From positions 1 to 64,000 of the forward strand of contig JBBPIG010000021.1 of assembly GCA_038040445.1 (NCBI GenBank): DNA of 64,000 nt, written 5' to 3'. This stretch comes from Acidobacteriota bacterium (GTDB lineage: Bacteria; Acidobacteriota; Blastocatellia; UBA7656). This document shows positions 26,722 to 35,427 of the stretch, in pieces. The notes under the pieces are model-generated. The model worked only from the letters and a program-made list of their open reading frames with translations, made no database searches and was not told where the DNA came from. Positions within the stretch are counted from its first letter, which is position 1. Each line of letters opens with the position of its first letter. Both the position numbers and the translations under genes were made by a program.

Positions 26722-27321
26722 GTGAAGATCACCAGCGCCACTTTCGTAAAGAGCGCGACCAGCCCCGAGCACTACCCGCGCGGCGGCCGGCCAGAAATAG
26801 CCTTCATGGGAAGGTCCAACGTCGGCAAGTCCAGTTTGATGAACAGCCTGTTAGGCGTGCGAGGGTTGGCGCGCACGAGTTCGACGCCAGGGCGAACGCA
26901 GCTTATCAATTTCTTTTCGATAAACGACGCGATTAATTTTGTGGACCTGCCCGGCTATGGTTACGCTCGAGTGCCCCGTGACGTGAAGAAGCACTGGGGT
27001 CCGATGGTCGAGAAATATCTTGCAACCCGGCCAAACCTTGTGCTATCTATTCTCATCACCGATTCGCGGCACGAGCCCACCGACTTAGACCTGCTGATGA
27101 AAGAGTGGCTTGAGGCGAGGGGAAAGCCATTCATCATCGTTGCAACCAAGGCTGACAAGCTCAGCAGCAATCAGTTAAGGGCCAGTCTCAGTCGCGCGTC
27201 GGCGGTCTTAGGCAGTAACGAGCTTGTCGCTTATTCGGCGGTCACCGGCCGTGGGGCGGCCCGTATCTGGAAAGAAATCACAACTCGAATTGCGAATTTC
27301 AGATTGCGGATTGCGGATTGA
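26722..27321 (+). CDS. engB: Ribosome biogenesis GTPase EngB (YsxC/YihA)
   Basis: 199 residues from GTG 26722. G1 GRSNVGKS at 30-37, G2/T in [13 protein letters not shown]3 DLPGYGYA, G4 TKADKL, G5 YSAVTGRG. Assembly factor for the 50S subunit. The last 10 residues ([10 protein letters not shown]) are encoded by the repeat at 27290, which therefore replaced or extended the native end. Confidence 0.94.
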   Translation: MKITSATFVKSATSPEHYPRGGRPEIAFMGRSNVGKSSLMNSLLGVRGLARTSSTPGRTQLINFFSINDAINFVDLPGYGYARVPRDVKKHWGPMVEKYLATRPNLVLSILITDSRHEPTDLDLLMKEWLEARGKPFIIVATKADKLSSNQLRASLSRASAVLGSNELVAYSAVTGRGAARIWKEITTRIANFRLRIAD

Positions 27322-27412
27322 AAGAGCCATCGGTTCCTGTGCGCCATCTGAAGTCTCGAAGCCAGTATTGCAAGTCCGCAATCCGAAATCCGCAATTGAC
27401 AATCCACTGACA
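27290..27412. repeat. ATTGCGGATT-type inverted repeat at the 3' end of engB
   Basis: GAATTGCGAATTTCAGATTG and CGGATTGCGGATTG (27293-27320) are mirrored by CAAGTCCGCAATCCGAAATC and CGCAATTGACAATCC (27369-27404). The left arm encodes the EngB C-terminus. Upstream of rho. Confidence 0.8.
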
Positions 27413-27487
27413 AAACCGCGCGCCGCGCCCACGAGATGGTTTCCGACTCGCGCGCGGCATCTTAACCAACGAGGCAATCAGACAGTT

Positions 27488-28759
<1,272 letters not shown>

Positions 28760-28890
28760 GTCAAGGTTAGTTCGCATCGAATCGCGCACAACTGCGTTGT
28801 CCCTGGCTTGCTCTTCACGGCCCGTCAGGAAACCGTGTATCATATCGACCGGACGATACCAGCGAGAATCTCTGTTTGGCGGTTTTTACA

Positions 28891-29892
28891 ATGTATCAAG
28901 CGGTTCTCCTGATTCTCGCTCTCGCATCCATTCTTCCCGTTCAGGCTTTCGATCCGTTCCCGCAAGAAACCCTGTCCGAAGACCAGCTCAAGCTCCGCGC
29001 GGATCTTGTTCTGGTCGATGTATTGCCGGTTCAGAAAAAGACCGGGAGAGTCATCGGCGGCCTTAACCGCAACGACTTCCTGGTCTACGAGGACGGTGTG
29101 CTCCAACCAATTTCCCATTTCAGCAAAGACAAACTCCCGGTGTCGGTAGTCTTGCTGGTAGACCGCGCCGGTTGCGTCAATGCCTTCAACGAACAGATTC
29201 GCGCCGCAACCATCAGCGCCATCAGCCATCTCAAACCCGAAGACGAAGTAGCGATAATGACTTTCTCAAATAAGGTCGCGCTCGTGCAGCCGTTCACTCG
29301 CGACCGCCAGGCTATCGCCGACAAGATAATGGCTGTTGAGCGTCAGCATCACAGTGAGCAACACTATTTCAACGCGGGGATCTACGAAGCTTCGGAGTAC
29401 ATGAAAAAGGCAGCCAATCCAGCCGGACGCCGCGCCATCATAGTACTGACGAGCCTCGAAGCCAGCATCGACTTCTCAAAGATCTCCGAAAAGGAGGCGC
29501 TTCTTTCCGTGCTCGAGTCCGGCGCTGTAGTATCGGGTATTCTGGTGCAGAGCCTGGGAGGCCGAATCGAACAAGGCATTCGCGGCAAGCCGACCAGCTT
29601 TCTTCGTCATCTCGGTTTGCGCACGGGAAGCTTAAAGATGTTCGTCGAGGAGACAGGCGGGGAACTGACCGGCGCTCCGCCTGCAAAGATAGATCCTACG
29701 CTCAGTCGGCTGGTCGATAACATTTCGGCGAGCTACTCGCTGGCGTACTCGCCCACGAACACGGCGAGAGACAGCAAACGCCGCCGCATTCGCGTGGAGC
29801 TCTCTCCCGAAATAGAAAAGCGAGAAGGCAAGATCGGACTGCTCACCCGGCGCAGCTACGTAATGGCCAAAGAAACCACGGCGAAGAAATGA
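28891..29892 (+). CDS. Secreted VWFA-domain protein
   Basis: 333 residues from ATG 28891 with a signal peptide (about 1-19). A short beta segment with LVLVDVLPVQKKTGRVIGGL and DFLVYEDGVLQPISHF precedes a von Willebrand A domain (about 75-270). The MIDAS motif is degenerate: VVLLVDRAGCVNAF carries D-R-A-G-C instead of D-x-S-x-S, so metal binding is doubtful. This VWFA-related layout is common in acidobacterial secreted proteins. Monocistronic; function unknown. Confidence 0.8.
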   Translation: MYQAVLLILALASILPVQAFDPFPQETLSEDQLKLRADLVLVDVLPVQKKTGRVIGGLNRNDFLVYEDGVLQPISHFSKDKLPVSVVLLVDRAGCVNAFNEQIRAATISAISHLKPEDEVAIMTFSNKVALVQPFTRDRQAIADKIMAVERQHHSEQHYFNAGIYEASEYMKKAANPAGRRAIIVLTSLEASIDFSKISEKEALLSVLESGAVVSGILVQSLGGRIEQGIRGKPTSFLRHLGLRTGSLKMFVEETGGELTGAPPAKIDPTLSRLVDNISASYSLAYSPTNTARDSKRRRIRVELSPEIEKREGKIGLLTRRSYVMAKETTAKK

Positions 29893-30000
29893 CTCGGTTA
29901 CTTCGCGTCTTTGCGAGAAACTTTGCGTCCTTAGCGCGAAACCCATAATCCACGACTTCCGTAGCTTACTCTACGTTCAAGCCGTGGTCACGCCAGCCAA

Positions 30001-30585
30001 CTATGTTGCGTCGTAGCCGGCAAACTCCTTCAAATAGGTGTTGCCCTTGTACTCCATCTCGGTGTGAATGCCGATCTTCGAAGTGTAGTACGCGCGCGCC
30101 GTCCGTGATTTCAGCTCTCTGAAAAACATCTCTTCAGGTTTCACCGGCCTCATTTCGTTCTGCGCGATGCGAGTCAGCAAAGCGATTCGCTGCTCCTCGG
30201 ATGACTCCAGAAAAGACTTGCCGTGCATCTCTTGAGACAACTGCTCGATCAATTTCAACCCGTCGCGCCAGAGAGTTCTTGGGTTTTCTTCAAACGACTC
30301 CGACAATCTGAAGTCGATGTAACCGGCTACCAGAGCCGCTCGCGCGCCCGGCGAATGATCGTCGGCGGGAATGATCAACTCGGTCAACTCGTCAACCAGC
30401 GCAAATTCGTGCTTCGTGAAGAACAAAGGCGATTTGTCCTGCGAGGCTTGAGCGGCAGAGTCCACGCCGACGAGCGTCACCGCAATCGCCGCGCTCCCGC
30501 CCAGCTTGATCATCTCGCGGCGCGTGAGTTCGTCGTGTCCGTCAACGACGATCGAGTCAATCTGTTTGTTGTCTTCAGCCATCAT
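30001..30585 (-). CDS. Gluconate 2-dehydrogenase subunit 3 family protein
   Basis: 194 residues. The N-terminus has TRREMIKLGGSAAIAVTLVG, a twin-arginine-like signal (R-R within TRREM). The body matches subunit 3: FALVDELTELIIPADDHSPG and GYIDFRLSES. It usually escorts a GMC-type flavin subunit to the periplasm, and the GMC gene overlaps it by 4 bases upstream, so the two are a unit. No cytochrome c subunit is adjacent. Confidence 0.88.
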   Translation of the reverse strand: MMAEDNKQIDSIVVDGHDELTRREMIKLGGSAAIAVTLVGVDSAAQASQDKSPLFFTKHEFALVDELTELIIPADDHSPGARAALVAGYIDFRLSESFEENPRTLWRDGLKLIEQLSQEMHGKSFLESSEEQRIALLTRIAQNEMRPVKPEEMFFRELKSRTARAYYTSKIGIHTEMEYKGNTYLKEFAGYDAT

Positions 30586-32375
30586 AGATTCCCTTTCTTG
30601 AACTGGTCAGCCAGATAATCGCAGGATCTCCATGCCAGAGCCATAATCGTCCACGTTGGGTTCTGACACGAAGCGCTCACGTGGCTGCTGCCATCCACAA
30701 CGAACAGGTTCTTCACGTCGTGCGATTGTTGAAACTGATTCAGCACCGACGTCCTTGGGTCAGTTCCCATGCGCGCAGTTCCCAGTTCGTGAATCGACCA
30801 GCCTTCGGTTAAGACCCTTCGGCTCAGATCGACGATCTCGAAGCCCGCTTCCGTGAACATCTCCTGAGCCGTGTACGTCATATCTTCAGCCATTTTCTTT
30901 TCGTTGTCGCCGAACTTGTAATGGAACCGCAGCACCGGAACTCCCCACTTGTCCTTCACAACGGGATCGAGGTCGACGTGGTTCTCGTACCGGGCAAGCA
31001 CTTCTCCAAACGCTCCCATCGAGATGAACGCGCCTGCGTAGTCGCGCACCTTCGTCTTGTAGCTCGATCCAAATCCCGGCGTCGAAGTAGCATTGCCGGG
31101 GTACATCGATGAACCGGAGCTGCCTTCGAATCCGTAACCTCGAATGAAATTCGGATGGCGACCGCTGAGATTGCGAAACCGAGCGAGGTAGAACGATCCA
31201 GGCTTGCCGTCATCAAGAGTGTGCGGCTTGCCGACGAGGTCTTTCACCAGGCCGGTTATGTGCGATCCCATGAGGTGCTCGCAGAAGTTGTGGCCGACGT
31301 GCCCACTCGAATTGCCGATGCCGGTGGGATGTGCGTTCGACTTCGACAGCAGCATCAGCCGCGCAGACTCCAAAGTCGAAGCCGCGATCACCACGACCCT
31401 CGCCTTTGCTTCGTAGGACTTGCCCGTTTCGGAGTCTATGAAAGCAACGCCGCTCGCCTTGCCGGTTTTCTTGTCGACGATCACTTCGCGCGCGATCGAG
31501 TTGGTCCTGAGCGTGAGGTTGCCGGTGTCCATCGCAGGCAGGATCAATCCCGTTGGTGAATCGAAAGCCGCGTGGATGTCGCAGCCGCCCGCTCGCCGAT
31601 TGCACGCGCCGCGGCCGAAGCACCTGCTGCGATACTTGTTATGCTTCAGCCCGTCGGTAGTCACGCCCGCTCGATAAGGCGTCAGCACGCGGTTCATCTT
31701 CTTCAAGCTCTGCCGCAGCTTGAGCTCGGCGTGAGCGAGCTTGATCGGGCGTTGAAAAATGCTGTCGGGAAGGTGCGGCAGGTTCTCCTTCACGCCGGAA
31801 ATTCCCAGATAGAGATCGACTTTGTCGTAGTAAGGCGCGATGTCTTTGTACGAGATGGGCCAGTTCTCGCCGTAGCCGTCGTGACTCTTCGCTTTGAAGT
31901 CCAGGTCCGAGAGCCGCAACGCAAGCCTTCCCCAGATGTTCGTCTTGCCTCCCAGACATCGCGCGCGAACCCAGGCGTAGTTGGTTCCGGTGTACGGATG
32001 ATCGCGCTCATCGACGACGATGTTCTTGCTGTAGTCCGAGCCTCCCCAGCCTTGCACGTACGAGTAGACGTGCGCGGACTTTGAGTCGGTGGCGTAAGGC
32101 GGTTGACGAATGTTGTATTCGTTCAACGAAAGCGCGTGAGAGTCGGGCGGCATTTCACCACGCCTCTTGTGCTCATAAGGCCACTCGGTCGATTTGAGTT
32201 CCTTATCGATGTCGAGCTTCTTCCCGGCTTCGAGCATCAGCACCTTCATTCCATGCAAAGTCAAAACGTGCGCCGCCATTCCGCCAGCCGCACCCGACCC
32301 GACAACGATCGCGTCGTAGGTCCTTTTCAGATCGACTTCGGCCGATGCTTCCCTGATCAAGCGGATGAGGTTCAT
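30582..32375 (-). CDS. GMC-family FAD oxidoreductase
   Basis: 597 residues. FAD-binding AIVVGSGAAGGMAAHVLTLH at about 22-42, an Arg/Lys/His-rich middle, and the C-terminal GMC signature with catalytic His in SIHELGTARMGTDPRTS and the His-Asn region in VVDGSSHVSASCQNPTWTIM. Oxidises a sugar or alcohol; the substrate is unknown. With the overlapping subunit 3 gene it forms a periplasmic dehydrogenase unit. Confidence 0.9.
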   Translation of the reverse strand: MNLIRLIREASAEVDLKRTYDAIVVGSGAAGGMAAHVLTLHGMKVLMLEAGKKLDIDKELKSTEWPYEHKRRGEMPPDSHALSLNEYNIRQPPYATDSKSAHVYSYVQGWGGSDYSKNIVVDERDHPYTGTNYAWVRARCLGGKTNIWGRLALRLSDLDFKAKSHDGYGENWPISYKDIAPYYDKVDLYLGISGVKENLPHLPDSIFQRPIKLAHAELKLRQSLKKMNRVLTPYRAGVTTDGLKHNKYRSRCFGRGACNRRAGGCDIHAAFDSPTGLILPAMDTGNLTLRTNSIAREVIVDKKTGKASGVAFIDSETGKSYEAKARVVVIAASTLESARLMLLSKSNAHPTGIGNSSGHVGHNFCEHLMGSHITGLVKDLVGKPHTLDDGKPGSFYLARFRNLSGRHPNFIRGYGFEGSSGSSMYPGNATSTPGFGSSYKTKVRDYAGAFISMGAFGEVLARYENHVDLDPVVKDKWGVPVLRFHYKFGDNEKKMAEDMTYTAQEMFTEAGFEIVDLSRRVLTEGWSIHELGTARMGTDPRTSVLNQFQQSHDVKNLFVVDGSSHVSASCQNPTWTIMALAWRSCDYLADQFKKGNL

Positions 32376-32487
32376 AGTCCGTCCTTTCGAATCCGGTCTG
32401 CGGAATAACTACTCCCAATGATTCGTCGAGTCAATGCGACGCAACATTTTCCTGGCAGCGGCAATAGCGCGGGAATAGAATGATGAT

Positions 32488-32943
32488 ATGAAAAGATCAC
32501 TTCGAACATCGCTCGCTTTCGGCCTCCTGTTAGTGTGTCTCCCGCACCTGGAAAGCTTCGGCTATCAAAAGGCCGGGAAGCGAGTTCAGACCCCAGCCGT
32601 CACCGGAACCTATAACTATGTGATCAACAGTTTGGAAGTCCTTGAACTGCCCGATCACAAGGTACGGATCAGCTTCGCCGGCTACTGGCCGAACACAAAG
32701 AAACGCGCGGAAACGCGTAATGTTGGTAGCTTCGACGAAACGGTCCCGCTTACCGGACGAACTGCGATTGTGAAGATCAAGTATGGACAGGATCCGTGTG
32801 TGATAAGGTTCGAGTTCCGCTCGAATAAAGTGATCGTCACACAAGAAGAATCAATACTCGGGTGCGGGTTTGGGTTCAATGTCGAGCCAGACGGAACATA
32901 CCTGAAGACGAGCAGCAAGGCTCCTTCCCTTCCACCGCCCTAA
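32488..32943 (+). CDS. Small secreted protein of unknown function
   Basis: 151 residues with a signal peptide (1-25, MKRSLRTSLAFGLLLVCL). The mature part appears beta-rich (TGTYNYVINSLEVLELPDHK, VRISFAGYW, AIVKIKYGQDPCVIRFEF) with two Cys (DPCVIRF, ILGCGFGF) that could form a disulfide, and a Pro-rich tail. I do not recognise the family. Followed by the POTRA gene 72 bp downstream. Confidence 0.65.
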   Translation: MKRSLRTSLAFGLLLVCLPHLESFGYQKAGKRVQTPAVTGTYNYVINSLEVLELPDHKVRISFAGYWPNTKKRAETRNVGSFDETVPLTGRTAIVKIKYGQDPCVIRFEFRSNKVIVTQEESILGCGFGFNVEPDGTYLKTSSKAPSLPPP

Positions 32944-33015
32944 GAATCTTGCTGCAACAAAGGACCAGTCACAATCTGAAGTATGATGGCTCAAGACACA
33001 CAGGAGGTCCGCGAT

Positions 33016-33576
33016 ATGAAAAAGATCAGCACCGTCGTTTTTCTGGGTCTACTAACCGCAACAACGCTATCCGCTCAGGAAGCAAATAGCCGCGAGCCGC
33101 CTGAGTCACAACTCATCGAACGCGTGATCATACGCGGCAACCGGCGAATTCCAGCATCGACGATCAAGTCCTGGATCGCTACTCGGAAAGGCGATTCATA
33201 TAGGGCGGACCAGCTTGATCGTGCACTCAGAGCTCTGTTTGTAACAGGGCATTTCTTCGATGTGAAGGTATACGCGGAGGACGGACTCCGCCGAGGTAAG
33301 ATAGTCACTTTCGAAGTGCTGGAGCGGCCGCTCATTCAGGAGATCGCTTACGAAGGAATTGATCTGCCTACTCAGGCGGAAGTTCGTGAAGAATGGCGTA
33401 ACCAGAAAATCGATTTATCCCAGGGCTCAGAATATGATCCTGTAAAGGTTAGGCGAGCCGCGGCCGTAATCAAGGATCTGCTGGTCAAGCGAGGCAATCA
33501 GCGAGCAAGGGTAAGCCCGCTGGTCGAGCAATCAACCGCCACCACTGTTTCAATCGTCTTCAAGATAGAAGAGTAA
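33016..33576 (+). CDS. Secreted POTRA-domain protein without a beta-barrel
   Basis: 186 residues from ATG 33016, with AGGAGG just upstream (33001-33006). Signal peptide 1-21, then two POTRA-like repeats: IERVIIRGNRRIPASTIKSW through FVTGHFFDVKVYAEDG, and IQEIAYEGIDLPTQAEVREE through the end. POTRA domains normally precede the BamA/TamA barrel; here the gene stops after them. It might be a truncated BamA-like gene or a free periplasmic adaptor. Confidence 0.75.
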   Translation: MKKISTVVFLGLLTATTLSAQEANSREPPESQLIERVIIRGNRRIPASTIKSWIATRKGDSYRADQLDRALRALFVTGHFFDVKVYAEDGLRRGKIVTFEVLERPLIQEIAYEGIDLPTQAEVREEWRNQKIDLSQGSEYDPVKVRRAAAVIKDLLVKRGNQRARVSPLVEQSTATTVSIVFKIEE

Positions 33577-33671
33577 GCTGAAGTGACTGGAGTCCGAGCA
33601 TTGGGATTCCTCCAGAGTCTCAAGTTGTTACTTTCTCAATCGAATGATATAAGATCGCTTTGGAGGTCACG

Positions 33672-33884
33672 ATGTCCCTCGAACTGAAAGAACGCTACGT
33701 GATCGATGAAAGCGGCAGTCGAATCGCCGTGCTGCTCGATATTGAGGAGTATCAGAAGGTTCTGGACGCCCTGGAAGAACTCGAAGCGATAAGCGCCTAC
33801 GACGAAGCCAAAGCCGAGCCAGATGAGGTCATAACCTTCGAGCAGGCGATTGCGGAGATCGAGAGCCAGCGCGATGAGCTATGA
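33672..33884 (+). CDS. RelB/Phd-type antitoxin
   Basis: 70 residues from ATG 33672 with GGAGG at 33662-33666. MSLELKERYVIDESGSRIAV and LLDIEEYQKVLDALEELEAI are typical of the Phd/YefM-RelB DNA-binding family, with an acidic C-terminal toxin-binding tail. The partner toxin gene overlaps its end but stops after seven codons, so this antitoxin is an orphan. Confidence 0.8.
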   Translation: MSLELKERYVIDESGSRIAVLLDIEEYQKVLDALEELEAISAYDEAKAEPDEVITFEQAIAEIESQRDEL

Positions 33885-33897
33885 CATCCTGATCTAA
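33874..33897 (+). pseudogene. Seven-codon stub of a RelE-type toxin
   Basis: ATG 33874 overlaps the antitoxin end and reads MSYDILI then TAA. Full-length RelE toxins paired with this antitoxin type often begin in just this way, so I take it as the head of a truncated toxin gene (inference). Immediately downstream lies repeat-like sequence with GGTGAC/GTCACC units (33900-33950). Confidence 0.5.
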
Positions 33898-33957
33898 GAC
33901 GGTGACAGTCCTGCACGTGGGTCACCGCCGTGACATCTACAAGTGACAGTCGGCGCA

Positions 33958-34563
33958 CTACTGCTTCGGGAACTTTGGGTCCGCTTTGACTTCAAGCAAC
34001 TGCTTCGTGTGACGCTCGCTGTGCGCGCCGATGAAGAGTATCCGCTCGTATGCGTCGATCTTCCCTAACTGCCCGCCGTCGACGACGTGCGCTCTCAGGT
34101 CGGGAGTGTTCTTGAGCAGCCCGACTGACTTCGCGCGGCTCTCCAGAAAGTGCTTCAGCGCGGCTTCGGGTGAGCCGAACTGGTTCTTCGGCCGCAACTG
34201 CTCGGGCGCCTGGAACTTCTTCGAGCGGTCCGGCACAACCGAAAGCACCGCATCGTCTGTCTTCTTAAAGTCGCGATCCGGAACAGGAGGAGCCGTCTTG
34301 ATCTGGCCTTCGGCTATCTGTCGCAACAGGTCTTCGGTCACGGCGATGTGCTCCACCACTTGTGCGACTGACCATTTGAAAGGCGAGGGCTTGAAGTTCC
34401 ACTGCGCCTCGGACAGCCCGCGGGTCGCGTCTACTATGTTCTTCTTAGTGGTCTCCAGATACTGAAGCGCACGGTCGAGGTCGGCTTGCGACAGCGTCTG
34501 CGCCTCCGCGCCACCGAGGACTACCAACAACGCTGCCAGGCTTGAGCCGATTAGTTTCTTCAT
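33958..34563 (-). CDS. Secreted DinB-superfamily protein
   Basis: 201 residues. Signal peptide 1-21 (MKKLIGSSLAALLVVLGGAE). Then a DinB_2 four-helix domain with KWSVAQVVEHIAVTEDLLRQ (first His) and a late GAHSERHTKQLLEVKADP carrying two His. Export is unusual for a DinB fold but frequent in Acidobacteriota. Function unknown. Confidence 0.8.
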   Translation of the reverse strand: MKKLIGSSLAALLVVLGGAEAQTLSQADLDRALQYLETTKKNIVDATRGLSEAQWNFKPSPFKWSVAQVVEHIAVTEDLLRQIAEGQIKTAPPVPDRDFKKTDDAVLSVVPDRSKKFQAPEQLRPKNQFGSPEAALKHFLESRAKSVGLLKNTPDLRAHVVDGGQLGKIDAYERILFIGAHSERHTKQLLEVKADPKFPKQ

Positions 34564-34638
34564 GACTTTTGTCCTTTCGTTTTGTGTTCTCGTCGCGTCG
34601 CTCTACAACGGAGGCGCGGCAAGGAAGTTGACCATACA

Positions 34639-35073
34639 TTACCTAAAGAAATCAGTTCCGCGAATGAGTTTGACGGGACAATAATACTGGATCGCTTTGA
34701 AATCATCCCAGTCGTTCGTCACTAACGTCGCGCCGGCGCGGCGCGAACTCACGGCTATCAGTGCGTCCAGGAACATTCGCTGGCTCGCACCGGAAACCAA
34801 CCTGGGCGCTTTCCCACCGGCCTTTTTCTTACGGCCTCGCGAGAGCCAATTGAGAACCCGACTCGCGGTGAGCCAGTCGTCGGCCGTGGGCACGATCAGA
34901 GCGTCGTGCTTCAAAGCGTCGCGTCGAACTGCTTCGTAGGCTTTCCGCGTAGAGTCATCTACGGAACCGGAGGTCAATTCGGCGATCACTACCGCTGACA
35001 GCAAAAGATTGGGCGGCAGCTCTCTAACCTTGTACGCGATGATCACGGACGTGTCGAAAGTGTAGACGGGCAT
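34639..35073 (-). CDS. vapC: PIN-domain toxin (VapC-like)
   Basis: 144 residues. Acidic residues of a PIN nuclease: Asp7 (YTFDTSVIIAY), Glu32 (VVIAELTSG), Asp in MFLDALIAVSS and Asp in LVTNDWDDF. Expected to cleave RNA. Its ATG overlaps the stop of a 52-residue gene upstream (TGATG), which I take as its antitoxin. Both lie 75 bp upstream of the DinB gene on the same strand. Confidence 0.85.
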   Translation of the reverse strand: MPVYTFDTSVIIAYKVRELPPNLLLSAVVIAELTSGSVDDSTRKAYEAVRRDALKHDALIVPTADDWLTASRVLNWLSRGRKKKAGGKAPRLVSGASQRMFLDALIAVSSRRAGATLVTNDWDDFKAIQYYCPVKLIRGTDFFR

Positions 35074-35231
35074 CAGGAGCTTTTCGGATGATGAGCCTCG
35101 TAAGTCAAACGGAAGGCTTTCAGGATCAGCTTGCGCGTCTTCTCTGGAAGCTCCGGCGCGGGTTGTTTGCGCCGCTTGGGTCGCCGCTTTGCCGGTTGCC
35201 CGTTCTTCTTTGCTGGCGTTTCCCGGTTCAT
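35073..35231 (-). CDS. Small basic protein upstream of vapC, putative antitoxin
   Basis: 52 residues beginning MNRETPAKKNGQPAKRRPKR and ending LILKAFRLTYEAHHPKSS. ATG 35231 has GAAGGGGA just upstream; the stop overlaps the vapC start. It is too short and too Lys/Arg-rich for a classical VapB, but gene order and coupling fit an antitoxin or leader. Assignment is by context only. Confidence 0.55.
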   Translation of the reverse strand: MNRETPAKKNGQPAKRRPKRRKQPAPELPEKTRKLILKAFRLTYEAHHPKSS

Positions 35232-35427
35232 GCCATTTCCCCTTCTCGTTCTAATCGGAGATTACTATACCATATCAGCGTCTGCATCCGGGAAAGCAAG
35301 CGGCCAGCCTTCACCATAGAGACCGAGGATCGCAGAACGCACACAGAGAAGACTCAAGATGCTCTGCGCTGTCCCCGCGTCTCTGCCGGTAAGCAAGCTT
35401 CGTCATCGAGCAGCCGGCGATTTCAAC

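Noticed and set aside
27224-27487. N-terminal extension of Rho
   Set aside because: Made of EngB shadow and repeat sequence; Rho starts with MAEDVDQL at 27488.
31420-32084. Frames on the + strand across the GMC oxidoreductase
   Set aside because: Pro/Arg/Ala-rich antisense shadows with no domain features.
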